From the NCBI GenBank assembly GCA_943359555.1, contig CALRHW010000009.1:1-16330 (forward strand): 16,330 nt of DNA. Reading direction: 5' to 3'. A model generated the notes under the pieces. That model did not search any database and was not told where the DNA came from. It worked only from the letters and a program-made list of their open reading frames with translations. Shown in pieces: positions 1-6,158 of the stretch. The translations under genes and the position numbers were made by a program. The stretch's first letter is position 1; every line of letters begins with the position of its first letter. The DNA comes from Parcubacteria group bacterium (lineage in GTDB: Bacteria > Patescibacteriota > Minisyncoccia > Phycocordibacterales > CALRHW01).

Positions 1-1
1 G

Positions 2-838
2 GAAGATTTTACAGGGAAAAATATAAGCGAGGCGACTTTTCCAAGTCCAATATGTATTATCGGCTGGGACTCTCTCCCCGCTGTCGGCGTATTATTTAAA
101 ACTTTTGAAACTCGTAAAGAAGCCGAGACTTATGCACTTGCTGAAAAAACAAAAAAACTAGAGAAAAATTTACAGGAAAATTCAAAAAATAGAACAATCA
201 AAAACAAAACTCCGGGCGAGCATGGACTAGTACTCATTCCTCTCATTTTAAAAGCCGACAAAGGTGGAAGTCTGGAGGCGCTCATGCACAAAATAGAACT
301 ACTTAAAAATGATCAGGTAAAGTTTACAGTTATCCAAAATGGAATCGGCGCAATATCTGAAAGTGATGTAAAGCTCGCGCTTGGAAATAGCAACTCAATA
401 CTTGTTGGTTTTCACAGCAAAGCCGACGCGCGTGCGGTAAATCTAGCTGAGCGAGCGGGTTTAAAAATAGAACTTTTTGACATTATTTATAAACTTCTAG
501 AGTACTTGGAAGGGCTTTTAGAGGAGCGAAAACCTCACGTATTAGTAGAAGAATCTACGGGTAAAGCTCGTGTCGCAAAAATATTTAGTGTTACAAAAGA
601 CAAACAAGTCATTGGGGGAAAAGTAGAAACTGGAGCGATGAGTGTGGGTGCGCAAGTAAAAATATTGCGTCGTGATGTAGAAGTCGGCATCGGAAAAATA
701 AAAGAATTGCAAAAACAAAAAGAAAAAGTAAGCGAGGTGCTTGAGGGTTCTGATTTTGGCGCACTTATTGAATCAAGAATAGAGCTCGCCTCAGGTGACC
801 GTATTGAGTCTGTGCGCATTGTGGAGAGACAAATTTAA
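2..838 (+). CDS. infB: Translation initiation factor IF-2, 3' part (partial at window edge)
   Basis: The reading frame is open from base 2 to the TAA at 836-838, giving 278 C-terminal residues; the start lies outside the window. IF-2 is the GTPase that places initiator fMet-tRNA on the 30S subunit and promotes subunit joining. The visible part holds the end of domain II (SLPAVGVLFKTFETRKEAE), then the typical domain III opening (LILKADKGGSLEAL, about residues 83-96), then the C-terminal beta-barrel that binds fMet-tRNA (from about residue 190). The G domain would lie upstream. An internal ATG at 284 sits inside the conserved domain III and is not a real start. rbfA follows after 3 nt, the usual infB-rbfA order. 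No unusual truncation is seen at the 3' end. Confidence 0.95.
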   Translation, partial: EDFTGKNISEATFPSPICIIGWDSLPAVGVLFKTFETRKEAETYALAEKTKKLEKNLQENSKNRTIKNKTPGEHGLVLIPLILKADKGGSLEALMHKIELLKNDQVKFTVIQNGIGAISESDVKLALGNSNSILVGFHSKADARAVNLAERAGLKIELFDIIYKLLEYLEGLLEERKPHVLVEESTGKARVAKIFSVTKDKQVIGGKVETGAMSVGAQVKILRRDVEVGIGKIKELQKQKEKVSEVLEGSDFGALIESRIELASGDRIESVRIVERQI

Positions 839-841
839 AAA

Positions 842-1165
842 ATGAGTATACGCGAAGAAAAAGTAAAAGAACAAGTCAGCCACCTAGCAGCGGAATTTTT
901 GCGTGAGGAAGCAAGCCCATCTTCAATGCTCACTGTCACAAACGCAATTTTCAATGAGCAGAACAATCTAGCGATTATTTATTTTACGGTTTTTCCAGAA
1001 AAATTTGAGCACACCGCGCTCACATTTGCTAAACGCAAACGTAAAGATTTTCGCGAGTTTGTAAAATCTAGAATGCGTATTCGTGACATTCCCTTCTTTG
1101 ATTTTGAAATAGACAAAGGCGAAAAAAACCGCCAGCTTATAGATAGTATCGGCGTAAACTTATAG
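842..1165 (+). CDS. rbfA: Ribosome-binding factor A
   Basis: The product is 107 residues, the normal size for RbfA, a single KH-fold protein that binds the 30S subunit and helps mature the 5' end of 16S rRNA. Family features visible are the N-terminal helix with REEKVKEQVSHLAAEFL, the central strand NLAIIYFTVFPE, and the C-terminal RMRIRDIPFFDFEIDKGE, which matches the RbfA pattern ending in P-x-L/F-x-F-x-x-D. The start ATG lies 3 nt after the infB stop, so the two are surely one operon and probably translationally coupled. No SD sequence precedes it; the upstream bases are only A and T. A short imperfect hairpin follows the stop at 1176-1197. Confidence 0.93.
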   Translation: MSIREEKVKEQVSHLAAEFLREEASPSSMLTVTNAIFNEQNNLAIIYFTVFPEKFEHTALTFAKRKRKDFREFVKSRMRIRDIPFFDFEIDKGEKNRQLIDSIGVNL

Positions 1166-1177
1166 CTCGGCAAAATT

Positions 1178-1207
1178 TTCGCAAAGATGCGCGAAAAATG
1201 GTATAAA
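1178..1207 (+). promoter_or_regulatory. Possible promoter of the tRNA-Cys/tRNA-Leu unit
   Basis: TTCGCA (1178-1183) and TATAAA (1202-1207) are separated by 18 nt, which would start transcription about 10 nt before tRNA-Cys. The -35 box lies inside a small inverted repeat, TTTTCGC (1176-1182) with GCGAAAA (1191-1197), that follows rbfA. Matches to consensus are only moderate, so read-through from infB-rbfA is also possible. Confidence 0.35.
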
Positions 1208-1223
1208 TGATGTGTCCCTACAA

Positions 1224-1297
1224 GGCGTAGTGGCGAAGTTGGTAAACGCGGCAGTCTGCAAAACTGCTATACGTCGGTTCAACCCCGACCTACGCCT
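1224..1297 (+). tRNA. tRNA-Cys (anticodon GCA)
   Basis: A full cloverleaf can be folded by eye. The acceptor stem is GGCGTAG (1224-1230) with CTACGCC (1290-1296), the anticodon stem is GCAGT/ACTGC around the loop CTGCAAA, and the anticodon GCA is at 1258-1260. The T arm is GTCGG/CCGAC with loop TTCAACC. The discriminator base at 1297 is T (U73), the known identity base for tRNA-Cys, which supports the assignment. The 3' CCA is not encoded, so it must be added by a nucleotidyltransferase. Confidence 0.96.
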
Positions 1298-1360
1298 CAT
1301 TACGTATTACGTAGCACTCTTACGGTTTACCGTGTGTGCAGAAATAAGTACGTAACACCT

Positions 1361-1442
1361 GCCCGGGTGGCGGAATTGGTATACGCGCACGACTTAAAAT
1401 CGTGTCTCGAAAGGGTTATGGGTTCGACTCCCATCCTGGGCA
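1361..1442 (+). tRNA. tRNA-Leu (anticodon TAA)
   Basis: This is a class II tRNA with a long variable arm. The acceptor is GCCCGGG (1361-1367) with CCTGGGC (1435-1441), including one G-U pair. The anticodon stem is CACGA/TCGTG around CTTAAAA, with anticodon TAA at 1395-1397. The T arm is ATGGG/CCCAT with loop TTCGACT. The discriminator is A1442 and CCA is not encoded. It lies 63 nt after tRNA-Cys and is probably co-transcribed; the spacer carries a small ACGG-TTTA-CCGT hairpin. Confidence 0.96.
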
Positions 1443-1467
1443 CAAGAATGGAACTTGTTAATTTGTT

Positions 1468-1492
1468 ATAGAAAGTGGACTAGACTTTCTAT
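1468..1492. terminator. Possible bidirectional terminator between tRNA-Leu and the convergent gene
   Basis: A perfect 9-bp inverted repeat, ATAGAAAGT (1468-1476) and ACTTTCTAT (1484-1492) with a 7-nt loop, sits between two convergent units. On the plus strand it is followed by GAATTTATTT, not a clean T run, and the stem is A+T-rich. The position is right for a terminator but the signal is weak. Confidence 0.4.
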
Positions 1493-1496
1493 GAAT

Positions 1497-1793
1497 TTAT
1501 TTACCTAAACTAGATCTCAAACTTTTTATCTTTGTATTTTCTTCAAAAATTTTTTTAGCTTCGTCTATTTGGCTCATAGCGTTAAGACCCTGTTCTTGCA
1601 TATCAGCTGTGTCTTTTATACTCTTTGTTGTGTCCATTAGTGCTTCTTCAAAAAATGCAAGGGTTAATTTGTCTTGCACTTCTTCTGGAAATTTTTGCAA
1701 ATTATCAATCAAAAATTTTCGCGCACCTTGCTCGTCGTCATTGTTCACATAAACTAAGAATTCGTTGTATAAGTCTGAAAATGTATCGCTCAT
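1497..1793 (-). CDS. Hypothetical small helical protein
   Basis: I do not recognise this 98-residue protein. It has no membrane segment or signal peptide, is rich in Glu, Lys, Asp and Leu, and reads as mostly alpha-helical. Residues 1-50 contain acidic and aromatic helices (FSDLYNEFLVYVNNDDEQ) and 55-98 a probable amphipathic or coiled helix ending in basic residues. The start at 1793 lies 4 nt after the stop of the larger upstream gene at 1798, so the two form an operon and may act together. No SD is visible before the ATG. It could be a partner or regulator of the upstream protein, but nothing in the sequence proves this. Confidence 0.7.
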   Translation of the reverse strand: MSDTFSDLYNEFLVYVNNDDEQGARKFLIDNLQKFPEEVQDKLTLAFFEEALMDTTKSIKDTADMQEQGLNAMSQIDEAKKIFEENTKIKSLRSSLGK

Positions 1794-1797
1794 AATT

Positions 1798-2901
1798 TTA
1801 TTTTAGTGTATCCTTTTTACTAATAATCATCGCTTCAGCCATGGCTTCAAATATAGCTCCAAAAATAGAAGCCCAGAACCCTTTATTCCCCTGATTTTTT
1901 TCTCTGCATAAATCTTTTTGTTTGTCAATAAAATTATCTCTAAGAGAACTTTGTGTAGAAGCGTCAGACCCAGCATAATTCATTTTGTTTTTGAAATCTA
2001 TCCAAGCAGTATCAAACCCTCCTTGATCAAAAGTAGTGGATTCTTGCTTTGCATCCTTAAATCCTTTTTTTGCTTCTGCCGGTGCTTTTTCATGGACTAA
2101 TTCACTAAAAAAATTATTTCGCATTTGGTCATTACCACTTACACTCGCAAAAAGTGCAGAGCCAATGTCGCTTTGATGTACATTTAAGTCGTCAATGGAA
2201 GTTTCCAACGAACCCTCAGAAGCTTTTAAGGCCTCAAGAGTGGTATTTTTTGCCCATTTACCAGCAGAAACAAAATTTATAGCCTTTTTAAACTTTCCAT
2301 ATGTTCTGTTTGATAATTCTTTCAATGCTTTTTCTTTTTCTGCAGGATCTTCTATTGCAAGGGCAGTCAAATATTCTTGTGGACTAATATTTTTATCCTT
2401 GCATAGTTTTTCCACTCGGTCATTAACTGCTTTATATTCTCCATTTCTATAACTTTCGTATGTTTCCATTGCAGAAGCAATACGATTAAACCTACCCTCG
2501 TCAGTAATAGATATATCTCTTAGTTGGCTCTGTATTACCCTAATAGCTTTTTCAGGACCAATAAGGTTAATTATCTTTTCAAATTCAGGGTGATTACGAG
2601 CAAATGCAACCATATTATCTGTGGTCAATAATTTTTCAATTTCTTCAGATTGAGTTATTTTTTCTGAAAATTTTATCCTCTGTTGTTCAAGAAGATTAAT
2701 ATCACTTTTTTCAATTTTTCCTTCAGCTAATCTTACCGCCAAGTCTTCATTTCCATCTACCCTAAGTAGCTCACCGAAAAGATGACTTTTATTTTTATCC
2801 TGCAAGACTTCCGCCAAAGTATGACCTTCGGGGGGGGGCGTAATATGTTCTTCTTCTGCTTGCTTATCTTTACTTTTCTTAAATTGTTCTAGTATTCCCA
2901 T
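1798..2901 (-). CDS. Hypothetical 367-residue helical protein
   Basis: I do not recognise a family. The protein is hydrophilic and helix-rich, with a charged N-terminus (MGILEQFKKSKDKQAEEE), a short proline stretch at residues 22-24, long helical stretches through about residue 210, and a C-terminal hydrophobic patch (WASIFGAIFEAMAEAMI) near residues 343-359 that could be an amphipathic membrane-contact helix. There is no signal peptide and no catalytic motif that I can identify. The proline codons form an unbroken C9 run (coding strand; plus-strand G run 2830-2838), unusual in this A+T-rich gene. It heads an operon with the 98-residue gene. A promoter with TATAAT lies about 28 nt before the ATG; no SD is present. 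Confidence 0.72.
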   Translation of the reverse strand: MGILEQFKKSKDKQAEEEHITPPPEGHTLAEVLQDKNKSHLFGELLRVDGNEDLAVRLAEGKIEKSDINLLEQQRIKFSEKITQSEEIEKLLTTDNMVAFARNHPEFEKIINLIGPEKAIRVIQSQLRDISITDEGRFNRIASAMETYESYRNGEYKAVNDRVEKLCKDKNISPQEYLTALAIEDPAEKEKALKELSNRTYGKFKKAINFVSAGKWAKNTTLEALKASEGSLETSIDDLNVHQSDIGSALFASVSGNDQMRNNFFSELVHEKAPAEAKKGFKDAKQESTTFDQGGFDTAWIDFKNKMNYAGSDASTQSSLRDNFIDKQKDLCREKNQGNKGFWASIFGAIFEAMAEAMIISKKDTLK

Positions 2902-2928
2902 AAATTTATATTTGTTAATTACTAATAT

Positions 2929-2957
2929 ATTATAATACCTTTATATTTAATGAGCAA
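2929..2957 (-). promoter_or_regulatory. Promoter of the two-gene hypothetical operon
   Basis: On the minus strand, TTGCTC (2957-2952) and TATAAT (2934-2929) are spaced by 17 nt. The predicted transcript starts about 20 nt before the ATG at 2901. The -10 box is perfect and the -35 box is weak. Confidence 0.5.
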
Positions 2958-3080
2958 CCTTATAAATAACCACACCCATTTTAATTTTTCGCCAAAATAT
3001 GTTATAAAGAAGACTGTTGTACACCCCGCCCATGGACTGGAAAAGCTTCTTGGCGGTAAATCCGCCTTCGGGTGGTGTAT

Positions 3081-3153
3081 CCGCCTATAGCTCAGTTGGT
3101 AGAGCAACCGCCTCTTAAGCGGTGGGTCCCAGGTTCGAATCCTGGTGGGCGGA
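3081..3153 (+). tRNA. tRNA-Lys (anticodon CTT)
   Basis: The acceptor is CCGCCTA (3081-3087) with TGGGCGG (3146-3152), including one U-G pair. The D stem is GCTC/GAGC, the anticodon stem is ACCGC/GCGGT around CTCTTAA, and the anticodon CTT is at 3114-3116. The variable loop is GGGTC and the T arm CCAGG/CCTGG with TTCGAAT. The discriminator is A3153 and CCA is not encoded. A GGCGG-taaat-CCGCC mini-hairpin lies just upstream (3053-3067). Confidence 0.95.
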
Positions 3154-3254
3154 CTAGGTTTGTTTTTAGTTTTGTTTTTATGCGAAGATAAAGTAATATA
3201 GGTGTTCGTGCGAAAATGTAGAAAAGTTTTGACGAATGGTTCATAAAAAAAATT

Positions 3255-3339
3255 GGGCGAGTGGCGTAATTGGTAGCCGCGCTAGTCTTAGGAACTAGTG
3301 GAGTAATCCATGGGAGTTCGACTCTCCCCTCGCCCACCA
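3255..3339 (+). tRNA. tRNA-Leu (anticodon TAG) with encoded CCA
   Basis: This is a class II tRNA. The acceptor is GGGCGAG (3255-3261) with CTCGCCC (3329-3335), the anticodon stem is CTAGT/ACTAG around CTTAGGA, and the anticodon TAG is at 3289-3291. A long variable arm follows, and the T arm is GGGAG/CTCCC with TTCGACT. The discriminator A3336 is followed directly by CCA (3337-3339). It is the only one of the four tRNAs here with a genomic CCA. The next gene starts 3 nt later. Confidence 0.95.
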
Positions 3340-3342
3340 GAT

Positions 3343-3879
3343 ATGAAAAAAACAAAAAAAGGTTTTATTGCGCCAGTACTTGTGGCGGTTATCGCATTAT
3401 TGGTAATCGGCGGTGGCGTATATATTTACAAAAATAAAAAAGTGGAAGCACCTGCTACTGTTGAAGTACCTGCTGTTGTTAATGTTGTTAATGTCATTGA
3501 CACTGGAAAATGTGGCCTAACCGTAACCTCTATTTCACCCAACACACAAGTGACTTTTCCTTTAACTGTCAGTGGGACGATAGGCAACTCAAACAGCCAA
3601 AATCTAGGTTGTACTTGGCAAATGTTTGAAGGACAAGCTGGTAGTGCACATCTATACTTTAACTACAATAATGATGGTTGGAAACCTATTGGAGCTTCTG
3701 TTCCTATAAAAATTTCTAATTGGACTTCAACAAAAACTTCATTTGTTGCGACATTAAATTTCTACAATGGTGGAATAGGTCTTCCAAACAGAACACCTAT
3801 GAAGATCACCTTTACTGAAGAAAATGCTTCTGGTTTACCTCCAGTTGATACTTTTGATTTTCCTGTTATTTTAAAATAA
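3343..3879 (+). CDS. Membrane-anchored or secreted protein with a beta-rich (Ig-like) domain
   Basis: The product has 178 residues if translation starts at the ATG at 3343; an upstream in-frame ATG at 3310 lies inside tRNA-Leu and is rejected. Residues 1-7 are basic (MKKTKKG) and 8-29 form one hydrophobic helix, a signal anchor. The KKGF start resembles a prepilin leader, but the Glu expected five residues after the cleavage site is absent. A Val/Ala/Pro linker leads to a beta-rich domain from about residue 60 (CGLTVTSISPN through DTFDFPVIL), with the look of a Gmad2-type or other Ig-like fold common in extracellular proteins; this is a weak family guess. The start is 3 nt after the tRNA CCA, so it is probably co-transcribed and freed by tRNA processing. 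The stop overlaps the next ATG. Confidence 0.8.
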   Translation: MKKTKKGFIAPVLVAVIALLVIGGGVYIYKNKKVEAPATVEVPAVVNVVNVIDTGKCGLTVTSISPNTQVTFPLTVSGTIGNSNSQNLGCTWQMFEGQAGSAHLYFNYNNDGWKPIGASVPIKISNWTSTKTSFVATLNFYNGGIGLPNRTPMKITFTEENASGLPPVDTFDFPVILK

Positions 3880-4001
3880 TGATAAAATTTATTAGAATAT
3901 TTCTTTTGATTCTTATAATAATCGGCATTATTTTGCTCTGCACGCAAAAGATGTGGGTGCCACAGTTTGTGGATTATATTTTAAGCTCTGAAAAAACTTG
4001 A
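3879..4001 (+). CDS. 40-residue single-span membrane peptide
   Basis: A short ORF begins with the ATG at 3879-3881, which shares its A with the TAA stop of the preceding gene (TAATG overlap, the usual signature of translational coupling), and ends at TGA 3999-4001. The peptide starts MIKFIRIFLLILIIIGIILL, giving one strong hydrophobic helix at residues 4-21, followed by a short polar tail ending YILSSEKT. Basic residues before the helix predict a cytoplasmic N-terminus. I do not recognise a family. The coupling suggests a helper of the upstream secreted protein. The -35 box of the next transcription unit overlaps its stop codon. Confidence 0.6.
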   Translation: MIKFIRIFLLILIIIGIILLCTQKMWVPQFVDYILSSEKT

Positions 4002-4026
4002 CTTTATGTGATGTTTGTGATACAAA
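3998..4026 (+). promoter_or_regulatory. Promoter of the SPFH-type gene
   Basis: TTGACT (3998-4003) and TACAAA (4021-4026) are spaced by 17 nt. The -35 box sits in an 11-nt block, CTTGACTTTAT (3997-4007), repeated exactly at the next promoter (5330-5340). Predicted transcription starts near 4033, giving a leader of about 95 nt. Confidence 0.6.
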
Positions 4027-4029
4027 TAA

Positions 4030-4090
4030 AGAGAACGAATTTTGTTCTTTGTAATAGAACATGTAACAGACGGCACGTTGCCGTCTGTTT
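4030..4090 (+). promoter_or_regulatory. Structured leader with terminator-like hairpin
   Basis: Two hairpins lie between the promoter and the SD. The first is AGAGAAC (4030-4036) with GTTCTTT (4044-4050), including a G-U pair. The second is a perfect 8-bp stem, CAGACGGC (4067-4074) with GCCGTCTG (4080-4087), followed by TTTATAGCTTTT. The second resembles a weak intrinsic terminator inside the leader, so attenuation is possible. Confidence 0.5.
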
Positions 4091-4128
4091 ATAGCTTTTC
4101 TTCATCACAATCTTTTAGGAGATGCATC

Positions 4129-5076
4129 ATGAACAGCACCAATTTTGTAGAGATTATCTGGTTAGCAGGACAAATACTGCTCTGGGTCGGCACGTTGCCG
4201 GTTACACTCGTTTTTGTCGGGGCTTTTCTCTACTACGTTTCAAAGAAAAACGTCTTAGGGACATTCTTAGAAGAAAAAACTGCTGCCAACGTGGAGCAGT
4301 TTGGGAAATTTGCCAAACCCCTAATGACAAATAGTGGGTGGAAACACAGGGGTAACACCGAGCTCACAGAAAGCGAGCTTAACCCCGAAGGTGCGTCAAA
4401 GATAAGACGAAAATCTTCCGAGGGTGTGTGGGAAACTGATCAAGAGTTGAAAGATCGAATTGACCCGCATTCAAGCGACATCGTCCCAGACACAGGAAAA
4501 GTCAGTTTCTGGTCAAAGTTTTGTGGTGGATGGCATTTGCTTGGGATTCCTCTCATCCACAAATTGAGAGAAGAAGGTGGGGTATCTGTGATACTTCTCA
4601 CTGATGTGACTCGGGTGATCACTGTAAAAAGCGCCAACGCGAAAGATCTTTTTCCCCTCATCTTTCAGATGGAATACATTGGGTCGGTAGTTAATCAAGA
4701 AAGGTGGGCATACGCCGGAGAAAATCGAGAAGAAATAATGGATGATTTACTGTCGTCGGGGCAAAGAGAGTTTGCTGGGTTGGTGGACTTTATGGATTTG
4801 CTCAAGATCAAAGGTTGTGAGATGAAAAACTCTAAACTTAATGATATTGTTGATGACATCCGTAGACGTTACGGATTCAAAATTGAAAAGGTTCTCGTCA
4901 AAGATGTGAGCCCTGATGGAAAAGATGCGGAGTTGTTTGCCTATGTCTCTATTGAGACAGCGACAGCGGCCATCAAAAACACCGCCATGATGACTAGCCT
5001 TGATGGTGAAATCCTACGCAGGACTAAAGAAGCAGCCTCTCTAGCTCAAGCAAGAAGTATTGCAGGAACAGGGTAA
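4129..5076 (+). CDS. SPFH/stomatin-like membrane protein, ended early by an in-frame TAA
   Basis: The start at 4129 is set by an AGGAG SD at 4117-4121; an in-frame ATG at 4042 lies in the leader. The 315-residue product has one N-terminal membrane helix (about residues 9-37), a charged linker, then an SPFH-like domain from about residue 134 (GGWHLLGIPLIHKL, VILLTDVTRVITVKSANAKDLFPLIF, then the helical RRRYGFKIEKVLVKDV). SPFH proteins such as stomatin and HflK/C oligomerise at membranes as scaffolds. The TAA at 5074-5076 is followed in the same frame by 47 more codons that look like the normal tail of the family, so the original protein was about 363 residues. The cause may be a nonsense mutation, read-through or an assembly error. 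The gene is visibly more G+C-rich than the housekeeping genes and is monocistronic with its own promoter and terminator. Confidence 0.75.
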   Translation: MNSTNFVEIIWLAGQILLWVGTLPVTLVFVGAFLYYVSKKNVLGTFLEEKTAANVEQFGKFAKPLMTNSGWKHRGNTELTESELNPEGASKIRRKSSEGVWETDQELKDRIDPHSSDIVPDTGKVSFWSKFCGGWHLLGIPLIHKLREEGGVSVILLTDVTRVITVKSANAKDLFPLIFQMEYIGSVVNQERWAYAGENREEIMDDLLSSGQREFAGLVDFMDLLKIKGCEMKNSKLNDIVDDIRRRYGFKIEKVLVKDVSPDGKDAELFAYVSIETATAAIKNTAMMTSLDGEILRRTKEAASLAQARSIAGTG

Positions 5077-5220
5077 AAAAAGTTTTTAGAACAAACCCTT
5101 GCACCGTATGAAGATCTTAATCCTCAGATATTGGAAATGCTGCGCATCAGGGATTCCAAGATCACCGTCTTTGTGGATAAAGGGAATGGTGGAATAACAA
5201 CGATTCCGCTTCCAACATAA
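5077..5220 (+). pseudogene. Detached C-terminal tail of the SPFH-type protein
   Basis: After the TAA at 5074-5076 the same frame stays open for 47 codons, to the TAA at 5218-5220. The translation begins KKFLEQTLAPYEDLNPQILE and ends with a Gly-rich, beta-like tail (ITVFVDKGNGGITTIPLPT) of the type that closes CPR SPFH proteins. It has no SD or convincing start of its own; the only in-frame ATG is internal. It is either dead sequence or is reached by read-through of the TAA. Confidence 0.65.
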
Positions 5221-5239
5221 CCGTGATTCAATGCTTTCC

Positions 5240-5273
5240 AATGCCCATTAAGGTAAAACTTAGTGGGCATTTT
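5240..5273 (+). terminator. Intrinsic terminator after the SPFH-type gene
   Basis: AATGCCCATT (5240-5249) pairs with AGTGGGCATT (5262-5271) with one G-U pair and an 12-nt loop, followed by TTTCATTTGTTT. It lies 20 nt after the second TAA (5220), not just after the first, so the transcription unit covers the detached tail. Confidence 0.75.
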
Positions 5274-5330
5274 CATTTGTTTACTCTTTTTACGCGCGCC
5301 AAATTATATTTTTATAAACCGTGATTCTGC

Positions 5331-5358
5331 TTGACTTTATTAAAATATATGCTATACT
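5331..5358 (+). promoter_or_regulatory. Promoter of the 208-residue membrane protein gene
   Basis: TTGACT (5331-5336) and TATACT (5353-5358) are spaced by 16 nt, each one base from consensus. The exact block CTTGACTTTAT also occurs at the SPFH gene promoter (3997-4007). Predicted start is near 5365, giving a leader of about 137 nt. Confidence 0.75.
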
Positions 5359-5360
5359 TT

Positions 5361-5469
5361 ATTTCAAAGATTGTTATTTGAAATCTTGGTTAAAAAGGTG
5401 GTGGTCGCAGACGAAAGGTTGTAGGAAAAATATAACTTTTCGCTTGCGACTCCATCGAAATGGAAGTCG
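5361..5469 (+). promoter_or_regulatory. Structured 5' leader with a 17-nt-arm hairpin
   Basis: Three stems are visible. ATTTCAAA (5361-5368) pairs perfectly with TTTGAAAT (5377-5384). A long stem joins 5404-5420 to 5434-5450, outer pairs GTCGCA/TGCGAC and inner CGAAAGGTT/AACTTTTCG, with only wobbles and one A-C mismatch. A third, GACT-CCAT-cgaa-ATGG-AAGTC (5448-5469), shares GAC with the second, so the two compete. The SD AAGGAGGTG (about 5489-5497) follows. This is a good candidate for a cis-regulatory RNA; I recognise no known riboswitch class. Confidence 0.55.
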
Positions 5470-5501
5470 GACAGGAAACTTGTTTAGAAAGGAGGTGCTC
5501 A

Positions 5502-6128
5502 ATGAGCATCAAAAAAAGCATCTCGGTGATGTTGGTCGTGTTGGTGGTGTTGGTTGTGGGTTGTGCTATTGGCGGTAAGATGTGGTGGGCTGCACTGGTA
5601 GCCTACCTAGTAATGGTGGGTATAACTGGGTTTGTGGTTTTTGTTTACACTTTTGTGAGCAAAAACCCGTCATCAGTAAGTAGCACAACTACTACTAGCA
5701 TCGCAGGCACGACTGGCGTGGCGTCAGTCGTGCCTGCAAAAAATGGCAAAAACAAATTTGCAGGAATGGTGAAGTGGGCGGTTGTCCTGATAGCGGTCGG
5801 CGGGGGGATCTGGTATTTTAAAGGCCTTGGGTGGCAGACGCCCCAAGAAATAATTTTGTGGGAAACCACAGGGACGGCGACATTGTTTGGGGCGCCTACG
5901 GTGGTGGATCTTTCCCAATTCAAAGACAGAGATGTATCTGTCACTTGGGAAAGTAACGTGGGCATGAGAGTCTGGGCGACCACGGACAAAACGCCGAAAA
6001 AGGAGATGGTAGGTATAGTTTCGCTTCCAGTGGGGGAAAGTTTCAAGAAATGGGAGTTCCAGACAGTGAACATGCCTACGGGCAGATTCAGTGTGAAAGT
6101 GACTCCAAACATTCCCCCAAGAAAGTAA
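5502..6128 (+). CDS. Membrane protein of unknown function, three predicted spans
   Basis: The start at 5502 is chosen because a strong SD (AAGGAGGTG) ends 5-6 nt before it; an in-frame ATG at 5460 lies in the leader hairpin region. The 208-residue product has hydrophobic segments at about 8-24, 28-52 and 88-106, a Ser/Thr-rich linker between the second and third, and a C-terminal domain (about 112-208) rich in beta-forming residues (DVSVTWESNVGMRVWATT, GRFSVKVTPNIPP) that probably folds outside the membrane. VVGC at 18-21 resembles a lipobox, but the following spans make a lipoprotein unlikely. I do not recognise the family. It has its own promoter, structured leader and terminator. Like the SPFH gene before it, it is G+C-richer than the neighbours, which may mean shared origin or high expression. 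Confidence 0.75.
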   Translation: MSIKKSISVMLVVLVVLVVGCAIGGKMWWAALVAYLVMVGITGFVVFVYTFVSKNPSSVSSTTTTSIAGTTGVASVVPAKNGKNKFAGMVKWAVVLIAVGGGIWYFKGLGWQTPQEIILWETTGTATLFGAPTVVDLSQFKDRDVSVTWESNVGMRVWATTDKTPKKEMVGIVSLPVGESFKKWEFQTVNMPTGRFSVKVTPNIPPRK

Positions 6129-6158
6129 CGATTAGTTAAGACGCTTGGTGTACAACCA

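Noticed and set aside
3310..3342. Longer start for the 178-residue protein at ATG 3310
   Set aside because: The ATG and the following 9 codons lie inside tRNA-Leu(UAG); the protein's basic, hydrophobic leader begins exactly at ATG 3343.
3092..3355. Minus-strand ORFs across the tRNA-Lys/tRNA-Leu region
   Set aside because: They are read through the complements of two clear tRNA genes.
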